From positions 200,679 to 264,678 of the forward strand of contig JAIYCU010000012.1 in the NCBI GenBank assembly GCA_027487835.1: 64,000 nt of DNA, read 5' to 3'. The position numbers and the translations under genes were made by a program. The notes beneath the pieces were generated by a model. The model did not search any database, was not told the origin of the DNA, and worked only from the letters and a program-made list of their open reading frames with translations. Position 1 is the first letter of the stretch; each line of letters starts with the position of its first letter. Positions 19,201-26,985 of the stretch are shown here, piece by piece. Source of the stretch: Bacteroidota bacterium (lineage in GTDB: Bacteria; Bacteroidota; Bacteroidia; UKL13-3).

Positions 19201-19551
19201 AGTAATCCTTTTGAGTTATCAGTAATTGATAAATTTCAAAATGGTGAAGAACGAACAGCCCAAAATCTTTCGGGTGGAGAGAAATTTATTGTTTCGCTTT
19301 CTCTTGCCTTAGGCTTGGCAAATATGGCAAGTAAAAATATGCGTATAGACACCATGTTTATAGATGAAGGCTTTGGTACTTTAGACGCCGACTACCTAGA
19401 TGTGGCCTTATCTGCTTTATCAAACTTACAAAATGAAGGCAAAATTATTGGGGTAATTTCTCATTTGGCAGAACTTAAAGAGCGCATTGCTACGCATATT
19501 GCAATAGTGCCCGTTGGCAATGGTCATTCAAAAATTGAAGTAACTAATTAA
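16270..19551 (+). CDS. sbcC: Exonuclease subunit SbcC
   Basis: The Rad50-like ATPase of the SbcCD complex, 1093 residues. The N-terminal half-site has Walker A GKTGSGKS at residues 37-44. A very long coiled coil is interrupted by the zinc hook CPLCG at residues 541-545, near the middle as expected. The C-terminal half has the signature NLSGGEKFIVSLSLALGLA, Walker B in MFIDEGFGTLD, and the switch histidine in GVISHLAELKERI. Two copies of the TTGGTTCAAACC oligomer lie in the coiled-coil coding region in different frames and opposite orientations. The gene end overlaps the convergent esterase by 8 bases. Confidence 0.95.
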   Translation: MRILNLKFKNINSLAGENEIDFTRSEFTNDGLFAITGKTGSGKSSILDAISLSLYGKTPRVEISANENAVMTRGEKDCYAEITFEVSSKIWKSTWQQNRTKSGKLNPVHRKIAEADGTIIADQVRACDTAIIEIIGLNFNQFTKVIMLAQGSFAAFLQADKNDKGELLEQITGTEIYGEISKKVFERNRIEKEKLDKILIAADAIKVLSEEEIKSLLDENVELEKQKQSIVNKLQNIETAKKWLDDLGSLEKQINTAKKNLPELLQNTQLSKSQLDNAISTQINAKNLLANEEPIFKLTRELDTKIALKEKLLKPLFDTIEALKSESNDLNQELKFNKEKVDQTQKTLIEKQNWKAKHLVYETLVTQYAAIEKEHQILQLNNQTLTTLNEEIEGLNQNLNAKQSEAKIANDILNEKKEKLNLKTNSLDEKKLALQTALAGKERNVLQTDKDYIVNIGTLLKALLENETERKIKKTESEENEQKSLLLEAESDTLSTNIETNKKELNSLNSQIKLLEENILLNRSILSLTEHRQNLKAGESCPLCGSLEHPFAAGNMPQIGNQEQELLNLKTTHEQVSKVLSMFEIKLAEIGSNRNNLILYLTNAEKQIQDLTQKQTLILTDLTELNPTFSYPTSGNKIDLLQHLLTEKQTEFKTINNLINDVTSKENEIIELRDHQIPILERERQLAEQINTNLKIQVGLIEQEFANKKALYDTQHVKYIQDNNDFLKTLNLYEVETILELKNRLAQWNAIQKTIEDLTQQIQGIKNVILVLQNNLDKVALQLQEKELERKEIEIEKSNLSKERVAIFEERQVDEEEYKLKKQIESAELAKQLVEKTFHEISTNLAKCEAIIAEKEKELIEKKSLKISDIEFTDLENEYAKNKEIADSFLQKIGANQQMLKTNYEAQKESGIKLKEKERQQEVYNQWSILDKLIGAGDGKKFRNFAQALTFEHLIGLANKQLEKMSERYLLKRCGEQSNPFELSVIDKFQNGEERTAQNLSGGEKFIVSLSLALGLANMASKNMRIDTMFIDEGFGTLDADYLDVALSALSNLQNEGKIIGVISHLAELKERIATHIAIVPVGNGHSKIEVTN

Positions 19552-20329
19552 AAGCCCAATGTACAAAGTAAGGAAATACAATTCCATAGGTTTCAAGGCT
19601 ATGTTTTCCACCAATCATTTCTTTTGAAAATAAATCTACGTTTTCTTTGAAACCTTTTTCCTGTAAGGTTTTAACCAAGTCGCGCATATCATCAATACTG
19701 TCTATAATTCCATTAAGATTGCGGTCTTCCTTCTCATCTAAAGTTCCACATTGAAGCCAAATTTTCAGAGGCGGTTTATGAGGTGTTTCTAATACTTTGT
19801 TATGCATAATTCTGTCGGCATCTGTGTAACCTTCATTTAACTCTTTTTTACGCCACCAAAAGGCGCCGCTACAAACCATAACTTTAGAAAAGGTTTCGGG
19901 TTGAACCCAAGCCATGTCGAAAGCTGAAAGTCCACCTAAACTAAAACCGCCTATTACCCTTTCAGAAAATTTGGTCAAACCACATACCTTTAAAATGCTT
20001 GGCAAAACATCCTTGATTACAAAATCTGTGTATTCTGTAGCAAGGCTTCCCCTACCTTTAAAATCTAGACAACCAGCCACTCCATAAGTTTGCAACCTAT
20101 TTTGTGCCTCTATACCCGCTAAAATAAAGGGTTTTGATAGTTGATGTTTATAAATATCAGTAAGAATCGTTTTCATATCCATAGCCTCCAAATCCTGACC
20201 ATCATTTAGGAGCATTAAAGGATAGGAAAGTTTAGCATCAAACTGAGGGGGTAAATAAATATGAATCTTATAGGTGGATAAAAGACTTTTTGATACTAAC
20301 TCAAATGTAAGAATGGTAGGATTAAACAT
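19544..20329 (-). CDS. Esterase-D / enterochelin-esterase-like hydrolase
   Basis: An alpha/beta hydrolase of 261 residues without a signal peptide. It has YPLMLLNDGQDLEAMDM near the oxyanion strand and the nucleophile elbow GGFSLGGLSAF (serine in GFSLGG). The likely acid is in CGTLDEKEDRNLNG and the histidine in GGKHSLETYG. The family hydrolyses esters or amides of small molecules and includes siderophore esterases. The gene is divergent from the ATP-grasp/carboxylate-amine ligase operon 100 bases away, and a second hydrolase of related type opens that operon, so it may act in the same pathway. That link is inference. Confidence 0.8.
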   Translation of the reverse strand: MFNPTILTFELVSKSLLSTYKIHIYLPPQFDAKLSYPLMLLNDGQDLEAMDMKTILTDIYKHQLSKPFILAGIEAQNRLQTYGVAGCLDFKGRGSLATEYTDFVIKDVLPSILKVCGLTKFSERVIGGFSLGGLSAFDMAWVQPETFSKVMVCSGAFWWRKKELNEGYTDADRIMHNKVLETPHKPPLKIWLQCGTLDEKEDRNLNGIIDSIDDMRDLVKTLQEKGFKENVDLFSKEMIGGKHSLETYGIVFPYFVHWAFN

Positions 20330-20376
20330 ACCGTTGCAAGTTAAGCAATGTGAAAAGAAAAATATTTGAATTTGGA

Positions 20377-20405
20377 CTTGTTTGTTATTCAGTTTTATAT
20401 ATTTA
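20377..20405 (+). promoter_or_regulatory. Candidate promoter for the ligase operon
   Basis: CTTG at 20377-20380 and TATATTTA at 20398-20405 (7 of 8 to TAnnTTTG) are 17 bases apart, 24 bases before the first ATG of the operon. Other TTTG words nearby (20371, 20381) make the exact -33 uncertain. Confidence 0.3.
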
Positions 20406-20429
20406 TATTGAACTCCAATTGTTTAGCTT

Positions 20430-21134
20430 ATGCAAGAAAACTACTTTAAGTGGCACTCCCCTACCCTTAAAATTGACTTACAAGCCTTGGTATTTGGCCA
20501 TTCGGGCCTGCCTGTGATTGTATTTCCAACCTCAATGGGTAAACACAATGAGAACCGCGATTTTAAACTTATAGAATCAGCGCAATGGTATATAGAAAAA
20601 GGCTTTGTTAAAATTTATTGCCCGGATGGAATAGACGAACTTAGCTGGTATAATGCAAATGTTGGCCCAGAAGTAAGGACGCTCAACCATATGCTTTTTG
20701 ACACCATGTTGCAAACAGAACTTATTCCTCAGGTTAAAGCCGACTCAGGTTTTGGAAAAGTAGCCTTAGCAGGTTGTAGCTTTGGCGGTTACCATGCCGC
20801 CAATTACGCCTTTAAACATCCAGAAGATGTAAGTCATTTATACACTATGGGCGCAGCCTTTGACATTCGAAAAAGAGTTGCAGGGCATTATGATGATAAT
20901 GTTTATTTTAATAATCCTGTAGATTTTCTACCCAATGCAAGCGATCCAGATTTATGGAAAATGAAAATTATTTTAGGCACTGCTGAAGGAGATTTTTGCA
21001 AAGATTCTACCTTACACATGTCGGAGATATTAAAGACCAAAGACATAGAACATTGGCTAGACATTAGAAATTCAGGTGGGCATGATTGGCCTATTTGGCG
21101 AGAAATGTTTCCTCATTATTTATCCTTACGTTAA
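20430..21134 (+). CDS. Alpha/beta-hydrolase esterase, first gene of the ligase operon
   Basis: A 234-residue cytoplasmic esterase-family protein. The nucleophile elbow is AGCSFGGYHAAN, the acid is probably in GTAEGDFCKDS, and the histidine is in NSGGHDWPIWREMFPHYL. The N-terminal VIVFPTSMGKHNENRDFKLIESAQWYIEKGFVKIYCPDGIDELSWYN is characteristic of a hydrolase group that I associate with ATP-grasp and carboxylate-amine ligase operons. It could release, trim or transfer the amide product. The ATP-grasp gene follows after 20 bases. Confidence 0.8.
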   Translation: MQENYFKWHSPTLKIDLQALVFGHSGLPVIVFPTSMGKHNENRDFKLIESAQWYIEKGFVKIYCPDGIDELSWYNANVGPEVRTLNHMLFDTMLQTELIPQVKADSGFGKVALAGCSFGGYHAANYAFKHPEDVSHLYTMGAAFDIRKRVAGHYDDNVYFNNPVDFLPNASDPDLWKMKIILGTAEGDFCKDSTLHMSEILKTKDIEHWLDIRNSGGHDWPIWREMFPHYLSLR

Positions 21135-21154
21135 CCCCTTAAACTACACATAAC

Positions 21155-22144
21155 ATGAAAAAAATTGGTATTTTATTTGGAATGGAAAATTCCTATCCTC
21201 AGGCATTTGTAGATGAAATAAACGCACGTGACGAAAAAAACATTATAGCCGAAATAATTAAAATTGACAAGTTATCTCAAGGTCAAGATAGCGGCTATGC
21301 AGTTATTTTTGATAGGATAAGCCATGATGTACCTTTTTATAGAGCCTATCTTAAAAACGCTGCTTTACAAGGAACTGCAGTAGTAAACAATCCCTTTTGG
21401 TGGAGCGCAGATGAAAAGTTTTTTAACAATTGTTTGGCTTTGCAATTAGGCGTGCCTGTTCCAAAAACCTATTTACTGCCAAGCAACGAAAGACCAACCG
21501 ACACAAGCGAAACTAGTTTTAGAAACATGTTAATGCCCCTAGATTGGGAAACTATGTTTGAAGAAATTGGCTTTCCAGCTTATATGAAACCACATGCTGG
21601 TGGTGGTTGGAAAAGCGTTTATAAGGTTACAGACCGCGAAGACTTTTTTAATAAACACAAAGAAACGGGTCAGTTAGTAATGCTATTGCAAGAGGAAATA
21701 AAATATGAAGACTATTACCGTTGCTATTGTATTGGCGGTAAACATGTGAAAATTATGCCTTATGCGCCGCATCATGAACCTCATTTAAGATATGATGTAA
21801 ATACACCACCTGCCAGCAAAAAGCTCCTTAAACTAATCGAAAACTACACCTTAATGCTTTGCAAGGGCTTGGGATATGATTTTAATACAGTTGAATTTGC
21901 GGTAAGAGATGGAATTCCATATGCCATTGACTTTTGCAATCCAGCGCCAGATGCAGATTTAGCATCTGTTGGTGAGGAGAATTTTAATTGGGTAGTAAAA
22001 ACCACTGCAGATTTTGCCATTGCCAAAGCCAAAGCCCATAAGCCAGCAAAAAACAACCTTACCTGGGGAACCTTCATGCAAAGTGCAGTACCAACTCTTG
22101 CCCCTAAAAAGGAAACTGTAAAACCAAAACCCACCAAAATATAA
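21155..22144 (+). CDS. ATP-grasp ligase (RimK/D-Ala ligase-like fold)
   Basis: A 329-residue ATP-grasp protein. The N-terminal pre-ATP-grasp domain (KKIGILFGMENSYPQAFVDEIN) is followed by the ATP-binding lysine and Gly-rich loop in YMKPHAGGGWKSVYKV, MLLQEEI at the hinge, and the metal-binding DFCNPAPDAD near residue 270. The tail is Lys/Pro-rich. Such enzymes form an amide or ester bond through an acyl-phosphate, using a carboxylate and an amine or peptide. Substrates are unknown. It is the second gene of a tightly spaced operon with a GCS2 ligase and a glutamine amidotransferase. Confidence 0.85.
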   Translation: MKKIGILFGMENSYPQAFVDEINARDEKNIIAEIIKIDKLSQGQDSGYAVIFDRISHDVPFYRAYLKNAALQGTAVVNNPFWWSADEKFFNNCLALQLGVPVPKTYLLPSNERPTDTSETSFRNMLMPLDWETMFEEIGFPAYMKPHAGGGWKSVYKVTDREDFFNKHKETGQLVMLLQEEIKYEDYYRCYCIGGKHVKIMPYAPHHEPHLRYDVNTPPASKKLLKLIENYTLMLCKGLGYDFNTVEFAVRDGIPYAIDFCNPAPDADLASVGEENFNWVVKTTADFAIAKAKAHKPAKNNLTWGTFMQSAVPTLAPKKETVKPKPTKI

Positions 22145-22148
22145 GCTT

Positions 22149-23255
22149 ATGAACCCAAAACAATTTACCCTTGGTATAGAAGAAGAGTATATGGTGATAA
22201 ACCCTGTAACAAGGGCATTGGCACCACACGATCAAAAAATTGTAACAGCGGCTGAAAAGATTTTAACAGGTGATCAGGTAAAAGCAGAAATGCACCAGGC
22301 TGTTGTTGAAGCCGGAACAGGGATTTGCGCTAATACAGAAGAAGCAAGAAAAGACTTAGGAAACTTAAGAAAAACCATACATACCGTTGCAGGTGATTTA
22401 GGGTTTACCATTGGTGCAAGTGGCACCCATCCTTTTAGTCATTGGAGCACACAATTAATTACAGATAATCCAAGGTATCATCAGATTGTTAATGAAATGC
22501 AGGAAGCCGCTCGGTCTAACCTAATTTTTGGCTTGCACGTACACATCGGAATGCCAAATAAACAATTGGCCATACATATTGCCAATTCGATGCGTTATTT
22601 TCTGCCACATGTTTATGCTTTATCTGCCAATTCTCCGTTTTGGGAAGGAAGAGATACGGGTTTTAAAAGTTTTAGAACCAAAGTGTTTGATAAATTCCCA
22701 AGAACTGGAATTCCAGATTACTTCGAAAGTTGGGAAGAGTATGACAATTATGTGAAGCTATTAGTTAAAACAGGTTGTATTGACAATGCAAAGAAAATTT
22801 GGTGGGACTTAAGGGTACATCCTGTTTTTGATACGGTTGAATTTAGAATCTGTGACATCCCTATGTTGCTAGATGAAACCCTTGCCATTGCAGCAGTATT
22901 TCAGGCATTATGCGCCAAATTATGCAAGTTAAAACAGCAAAACTTAGAATTTATACATTACAGAAGAGCCTTAATTGCAGAAAATAAATGGCGTGCTTCT
23001 AGATATGGCTTAGAAGGCGTAATGATAGACTTTGGCAAACAAGCAGAAGTGCCAACAAAAGCTTTGATTCTTGAATTACTTGATTTTATTGATGATGTGG
23101 TGGATGAGTTAGGCTCAAGAAATGATATAAATTATGTCCATAAAATGTTGGAACAAGGCACAGGTGCAGATAGACAACTGAATACCTATTATAAAAATAA
23201 TGATTGGATAGAATTGGTAGATTATATTACTAAGTCTACCTTGCAAGGCATTTAA
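22149..23255 (+). CDS. Carboxylate-amine ligase, GCS2/YbdK type
   Basis: A 368-residue member of the gamma-glutamyl-cysteine ligase 2 family (COG2170). Key blocks are FTLGIEEEYMVINP (metal/ATP glutamates), the TGDQVKAEMHQAVVEAGTGICANTEEA segment, GASGTHPFSHW, GLHVHIGMP and TVEFRICDIPMLLDE. The family makes an amide between a carboxylate and an amine using ATP; plain glutathione synthesis is unlikely from this context because no glutathione synthetase partner is present. It starts 4 bases after the ATP-grasp gene and ends 3 bases before the amidotransferase. Confidence 0.88.
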   Translation: MNPKQFTLGIEEEYMVINPVTRALAPHDQKIVTAAEKILTGDQVKAEMHQAVVEAGTGICANTEEARKDLGNLRKTIHTVAGDLGFTIGASGTHPFSHWSTQLITDNPRYHQIVNEMQEAARSNLIFGLHVHIGMPNKQLAIHIANSMRYFLPHVYALSANSPFWEGRDTGFKSFRTKVFDKFPRTGIPDYFESWEEYDNYVKLLVKTGCIDNAKKIWWDLRVHPVFDTVEFRICDIPMLLDETLAIAAVFQALCAKLCKLKQQNLEFIHYRRALIAENKWRASRYGLEGVMIDFGKQAEVPTKALILELLDFIDDVVDELGSRNDINYVHKMLEQGTGADRQLNTYYKNNDWIELVDYITKSTLQGI

Positions 23256-23258
23256 CAT

Positions 23259-24080
23259 ATGCTTTCAATAGCCATTTTAGACATGTATAAAGGCGCGCCA
23301 AATCAAGGAATGCGCAATATCCATCAATTATTGGATTCTTTTGCAAATGCCCAAAACCTTCAATTAAACATTAAGGTTTTTGACGTGCGCAACACCCAAG
23401 AATTACCTACTTTAACGTTTGATGTTTATATTGGAAGTGGAGGACCTGGCAGCCCCACAGAACCAGAAGGCTGGGAAGCAAATTGGAAAAATTTAGTGGA
23501 GGATATTATGCACCACAACATGAGTGCGCCTAATAAAAAAATGGCTTTTTTAATTTGCCACAGTTTTCAATTGATGTGTTTCCATTTTAATTTGGCTGTG
23601 GTAAATAAACGACAAAGCGAGTCCTTTGGGATTTTTCCTATTCACCCTACAAAACAAGGTAAACAGCATTCATTAGTTGGCGCACTCCCCGATCCATTTT
23701 ACGCAGTTGATTCGAGAAAGTGGCAAGTAATTCAACCCAATATGCAAGCAATTCAAGCAATGGGCGCTGCAGTTTTAGCCATTGAAAAAAATAGACCTCA
23801 TGTAAACTTTGAAAGAGCCATTATGGCAATTGCTTTTACACCCGAAATTTTTGGCACTCAATTTCATCCAGAAGCAGATGATAAAGGAATGCTGCACTAC
23901 TTAAAAGAAGATGAAAAAAAAGAATTAATTATTAAAAACTATGGTTTAGTGAAATATAACCATATGGTTAATAGTTTAGAAGACCCAAATAAAATCTCTT
24001 TAACACAACAATTAATGTTGCCTGTATTTTTAAAAAATGCCCTTAATCATTTTAAACAAAACCATGCAAACGCCCTATGA
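23259..24080 (+). CDS. Class-I glutamine amidotransferase-like protein
   Basis: A 273-residue GATase1-fold protein. The Gly-rich strand is YIGSGGPGSPTE, the nucleophile Cys100 lies in FLICHSFQLMCFHF, and the catalytic His-Glu is in FGTQFHPEAD (His near residue 203), so the triad looks intact. It may supply ammonia from glutamine to a ligase, or act as a gamma-glutamyl hydrolase (peptidase) on a pathway intermediate. Its last codons overlap the next gene's start (ATGA), which indicates translational coupling. Confidence 0.82.
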   Translation: MLSIAILDMYKGAPNQGMRNIHQLLDSFANAQNLQLNIKVFDVRNTQELPTLTFDVYIGSGGPGSPTEPEGWEANWKNLVEDIMHHNMSAPNKKMAFLICHSFQLMCFHFNLAVVNKRQSESFGIFPIHPTKQGKQHSLVGALPDPFYAVDSRKWQVIQPNMQAIQAMGAAVLAIEKNRPHVNFERAIMAIAFTPEIFGTQFHPEADDKGMLHYLKEDEKKELIIKNYGLVKYNHMVNSLEDPNKISLTQQLMLPVFLKNALNHFKQNHANAL

Positions 24081-25267
24081 TTGAGTTACTCAGAAATCGC
24101 CTCAACCAAAATTTCGACAGAAAAAACTATGATAAGTTTATTGAAAACTTGCAAGAAAGCTGCGGTCATTCAATAGATTTTAGGGTAGCAGAAACACCCA
24201 TTTTTGTACCTAAACAACTTCAAAATAAATTAGAAAGTGCCTGCCAAGCCATTATTCAAAGGCTACAATCAGATAGTTATTTATCTGAAAGTCAAAAGGC
24301 AGTGCCTCCTAAGTTATTTGTCTCAAACCCTTCAAAACATACTAATTTTTTGTGCATTGATTTTGCCATTTGCAAAAATGCTGAAGGAGAATTAGAGCCT
24401 CAGCTAATAGAATTACAAGGGTTTGCAAGTCTTTTTGCGTGGATGAATTTTCTAGGAATTGCTTATCAAAAAGCATATGAAATCCCTTTAAACTTTAGCC
24501 ATTTATTAAGCGGTTTGAACCAAAACACTTATATAGAATTATTGAGACAAACTATTTTGGCAAACCATGAACCTGCCTCAGTAATTTTATTAGAAATTGA
24601 ACCACAACAGCAAAAAACACGCGTTGATTTCTATCAAACACAAGCTTTGTTGGGTATCGAAATAGTGTGTTTGAGCGAGTTGGTTCAAACCGAAAAAAAA
24701 CTATTTTATTACAAAAACGGAAAAGCCATTGAGGTAAAAAGAATTTATAACCGTGTAATTTTTGACGACTTAGAAGCCAATCCAAACTTTGCCTACAACA
24801 TTGATTTATTTGATGATTTAGAAGTTGAGTGGGTTGCCCATCCAAATTGGTTTTATCAAATAAGTAAATACAGCATGCCATTTCTGAAACATGCCTTTGT
24901 GCCTGAAACACATTTTTTAAATACCTTAAAAGAAATACCTAAAAACTTAGAAGCATTTGTTTTAAAGCCACTTTTTAGTTTCGCTGGAACAGGCGTAATA
25001 ATAGATGTAACAAAAGAAGACATCGATAAAATAAGCAATCCAAGCGAATGGATACTTCAAAAAAAGGTAAATTATGCAGCCGTAATTGATACCCCAGAAG
25101 GTGGTGTAAAATGTGAAATTAGAATGATGTACCTTTGGCCGGATAAGGACGAAAAACCAACCTTAGCCATTGCATTAACTCGACTAAGTAGGGGTAAAAT
25201 GATTGGAGTAAAATTTAATAAAGACCTTAACTGGGTAGGTAATTCAGTCTCATTTTTTGAACAATGA
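24077..25267 (+). CDS. ATP-grasp-like protein, second ligase of the operon
   Basis: A 396-residue protein, not a family I recognise firmly. The C-terminal third carries ATP-grasp-like pieces: AFVLKPLFSFAGTGVIID (lysine and Gly-rich loop), EWILQKKVNY at the hinge, and KCEIRMMYLWPDKDEK. The N-terminal two-thirds holds LIELQGFASLFAWM. This is compatible with a divergent ATP-grasp or glutathionylspermidine-synthetase-like enzyme that would add a second amide bond. It overlaps both neighbours by 4 bases (amidotransferase upstream, lpxB downstream). Two TTGGTTCAAACC copies in opposite orientation lie within 180 bases of each other in this gene. Confidence 0.65.
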   Translation: MIELLRNRLNQNFDRKNYDKFIENLQESCGHSIDFRVAETPIFVPKQLQNKLESACQAIIQRLQSDSYLSESQKAVPPKLFVSNPSKHTNFLCIDFAICKNAEGELEPQLIELQGFASLFAWMNFLGIAYQKAYEIPLNFSHLLSGLNQNTYIELLRQTILANHEPASVILLEIEPQQQKTRVDFYQTQALLGIEIVCLSELVQTEKKLFYYKNGKAIEVKRIYNRVIFDDLEANPNFAYNIDLFDDLEVEWVAHPNWFYQISKYSMPFLKHAFVPETHFLNTLKEIPKNLEAFVLKPLFSFAGTGVIIDVTKEDIDKISNPSEWILQKKVNYAAVIDTPEGGVKCEIRMMYLWPDKDEKPTLAIALTRLSRGKMIGVKFNKDLNWVGNSVSFFEQ

Positions 25268-26373
25268 AGTATTTTTTAATAGCAGGTGAAGCCAGTGGAG
25301 ATGCCTTGGCAGCTAGTTTAATGGCAGGTATTTTAAAAGAAGATAGCGAGGCTAGTTTTGCCTATTGGGGCGGTGATGCCATGCAAAAAATTGCACCTGG
25401 CTTATTGCAACATTACAAAGATATTACCATGATGGGCTTTGTAGAAGTATTGATGAGATTGAGAGAAGTTTTAGGTAATTTAAAAAGATGCCAAGCTGAT
25501 GTACTTAACTTTAACCCAGATATATTGATACTAGTTGATTACCCTGGTTTTAATCTTAGAATGGCAAGGTTTGCCAAAGAAAATAGCTTTAAAACTTGTT
25601 ACTATATTGCCCCTAAAATTTGGGCTTGGAATGAAAAAAGAGGTTATAAAATTGAAAAGTATGTTGATTTGCTTTTACTCATTTTTCCGTTTGAACCCAA
25701 CTATTTTAGAAAGTGGAAAGTAAAATCAGTTTATGTAGGCAATCCTTTGGTTCAACAAGCCAAACATACCTTTAAAAGACCAGATTTTTTAAGTAAAATT
25801 GGAGCCGACCCACATAAGCCAATTATCGCCTTATTGCCTGGCAGCAGAAAACAAGAAATTAAAAGAATGCTGCCTACTATGCTAAGTTTAGCGGAGGAAT
25901 TGCCAAGCTACCAATTTCTTATTGCAGGTGCACCAGGCTTAGATAAATCCTTTTACGCGCAATGGCTAAATTCAACTGTAAATATTGTTTTTGACGAAAC
26001 AGCACAAGTTTTAAAACATGCAACAGCGGCAGTGGTATGCAGTGGCACTGCAACTTTAGAAACAGCAATTATGAATGTGCCACAAGTATGTGCTTATGCA
26101 GCCCATCCAATTTCTTATAATATTGCCATACGTGTTGTAAAAGTGAAATATGTTTCTTTGGTAAATTTAAACTTAGATAGACTGGTAGTTAATGAATTAA
26201 TTCAGAAAGATTATACCAAGGAAAAGCTATTAAATGAACTTATTCAAGTATTACCAGGTGGCCAAAAACTAGAAAAAATGCGTCAGGATTATGCCGAATT
26301 AAAATCCCTTTTTGGGGAGGAAGATGCTGGGTTAAAAGGAGCAAAAGAGATAAATAAACTACTTAAGGCTTAA
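25264..26373 (+). CDS. lpxB: Lipid-A-disaccharide synthase
   Basis: A GT19 glycosyltransferase of 369 residues that joins lipid X to UDP-diacylglucosamine at the inner face of the inner membrane. It begins with FLIAGEASGDALAASLM, then MMGFVEVL, ILVDYPGFNLRMA, APKIWAWNEKRG, YVGNPLVQ, LLPGSRKQEI and CSGTATLET, all canonical. It overlaps the upstream ligase-like gene by ATGA, so it appears to be transcribed with that operon rather than with the other lpx genes, which start beyond its end on the opposite strand. The last 11 bases overlap the convergent ABC ATPase. Confidence 0.95.
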   Translation: MKYFLIAGEASGDALAASLMAGILKEDSEASFAYWGGDAMQKIAPGLLQHYKDITMMGFVEVLMRLREVLGNLKRCQADVLNFNPDILILVDYPGFNLRMARFAKENSFKTCYYIAPKIWAWNEKRGYKIEKYVDLLLLIFPFEPNYFRKWKVKSVYVGNPLVQQAKHTFKRPDFLSKIGADPHKPIIALLPGSRKQEIKRMLPTMLSLAEELPSYQFLIAGAPGLDKSFYAQWLNSTVNIVFDETAQVLKHATAAVVCSGTATLETAIMNVPQVCAYAAHPISYNIAIRVVKVKYVSLVNLNLDRLVVNELIQKDYTKEKLLNELIQVLPGGQKLEKMRQDYAELKSLFGEEDAGLKGAKEINKLLKA

Positions 26374-26983
26374 AGTGAGTTACATTTAAGATATTTGCAC
26401 AACCTTCGTATTCATAAGGTTGATTACTCGCAATAATAATGGTGCGATTCCCTATTTCATTTGCAAGCATTGTTTGATACCATTCTATGCCCTTGTCATC
26501 TAAATTTGAACAAGGTTCATCCAATAATAGCAAAGCATTTTGGGTATTAAATGCCAAGAGCAACTTTAAACGCTGCTTCATACCAGAAGAAAAATATTTA
26601 ATGTATTTATTTTCCTGTCCGGTAAGTCCAGCCTCCATTACAGCCTTACTTAAAGATACCGAAGGCTTAAGAGGTAAAATATTAAAATGAAATTTAAGTA
26701 CTTCGGCCAAAGTAAATTCTTCAGGCAAATCTAGATAAGGAGCCGCTAAAGAGACCTGCCCAGGTAACTCCTCTTCGAGCAAAATTTGTTGACTTAGTTT
26801 AAAACTAATACTGCCTTTACTAAAAGTTTGAAAATTATATATAATTTGAAGTAAAGTAGATTTTCCACTCCCATTATTTCCAATTAAAGCGCTAGCGCTA
26901 CCTGATTTAAATGTATGGGTAATCCCTTTAAATATCCATTGCGTATTAAAACGCTTTCCAATATCTGTAAGAATTACCTCCAA
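26363..26983 (-). CDS. ABC transporter ATP-binding protein
   Basis: A single nucleotide-binding domain of 206 residues: Walker A GNNGSGKST (about 36-44), Q-loop region around ILLEEELPGQ, signature FSSGMKQRLKL, Walker B NALLLLDEPCSNLD, and the H-loop position is asparagine (IIIASNQPYEYE) where histidine is usual. No permease is adjacent. It begins at a TTG two bases after the lpxA stop; no ATG is available. Candidate roles are lipid or LPS export, or a CcmA-like part of the heme-handling system whose ccmCDEF genes lie 12-15 kb away; the sequence does not decide. Confidence 0.85.
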   Translation of the reverse strand: MEVILTDIGKRFNTQWIFKGITHTFKSGSASALIGNNGSGKSTLLQIIYNFQTFSKGSISFKLSQQILLEEELPGQVSLAAPYLDLPEEFTLAEVLKFHFNILPLKPSVSLSKAVMEAGLTGQENKYIKYFSSGMKQRLKLLLAFNTQNALLLLDEPCSNLDDKGIEWYQTMLANEIGNRTIIIASNQPYEYEGCANILNVTHFKP

Positions 26984-26985
26984 AA

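Noticed and set aside
22149..23255. Calling the GCS2 protein a glutathione-pathway glutamate-cysteine ligase
   Set aside because: The surrounding genes do not include glutathione synthetase, and the YbdK-type group has variable substrates.
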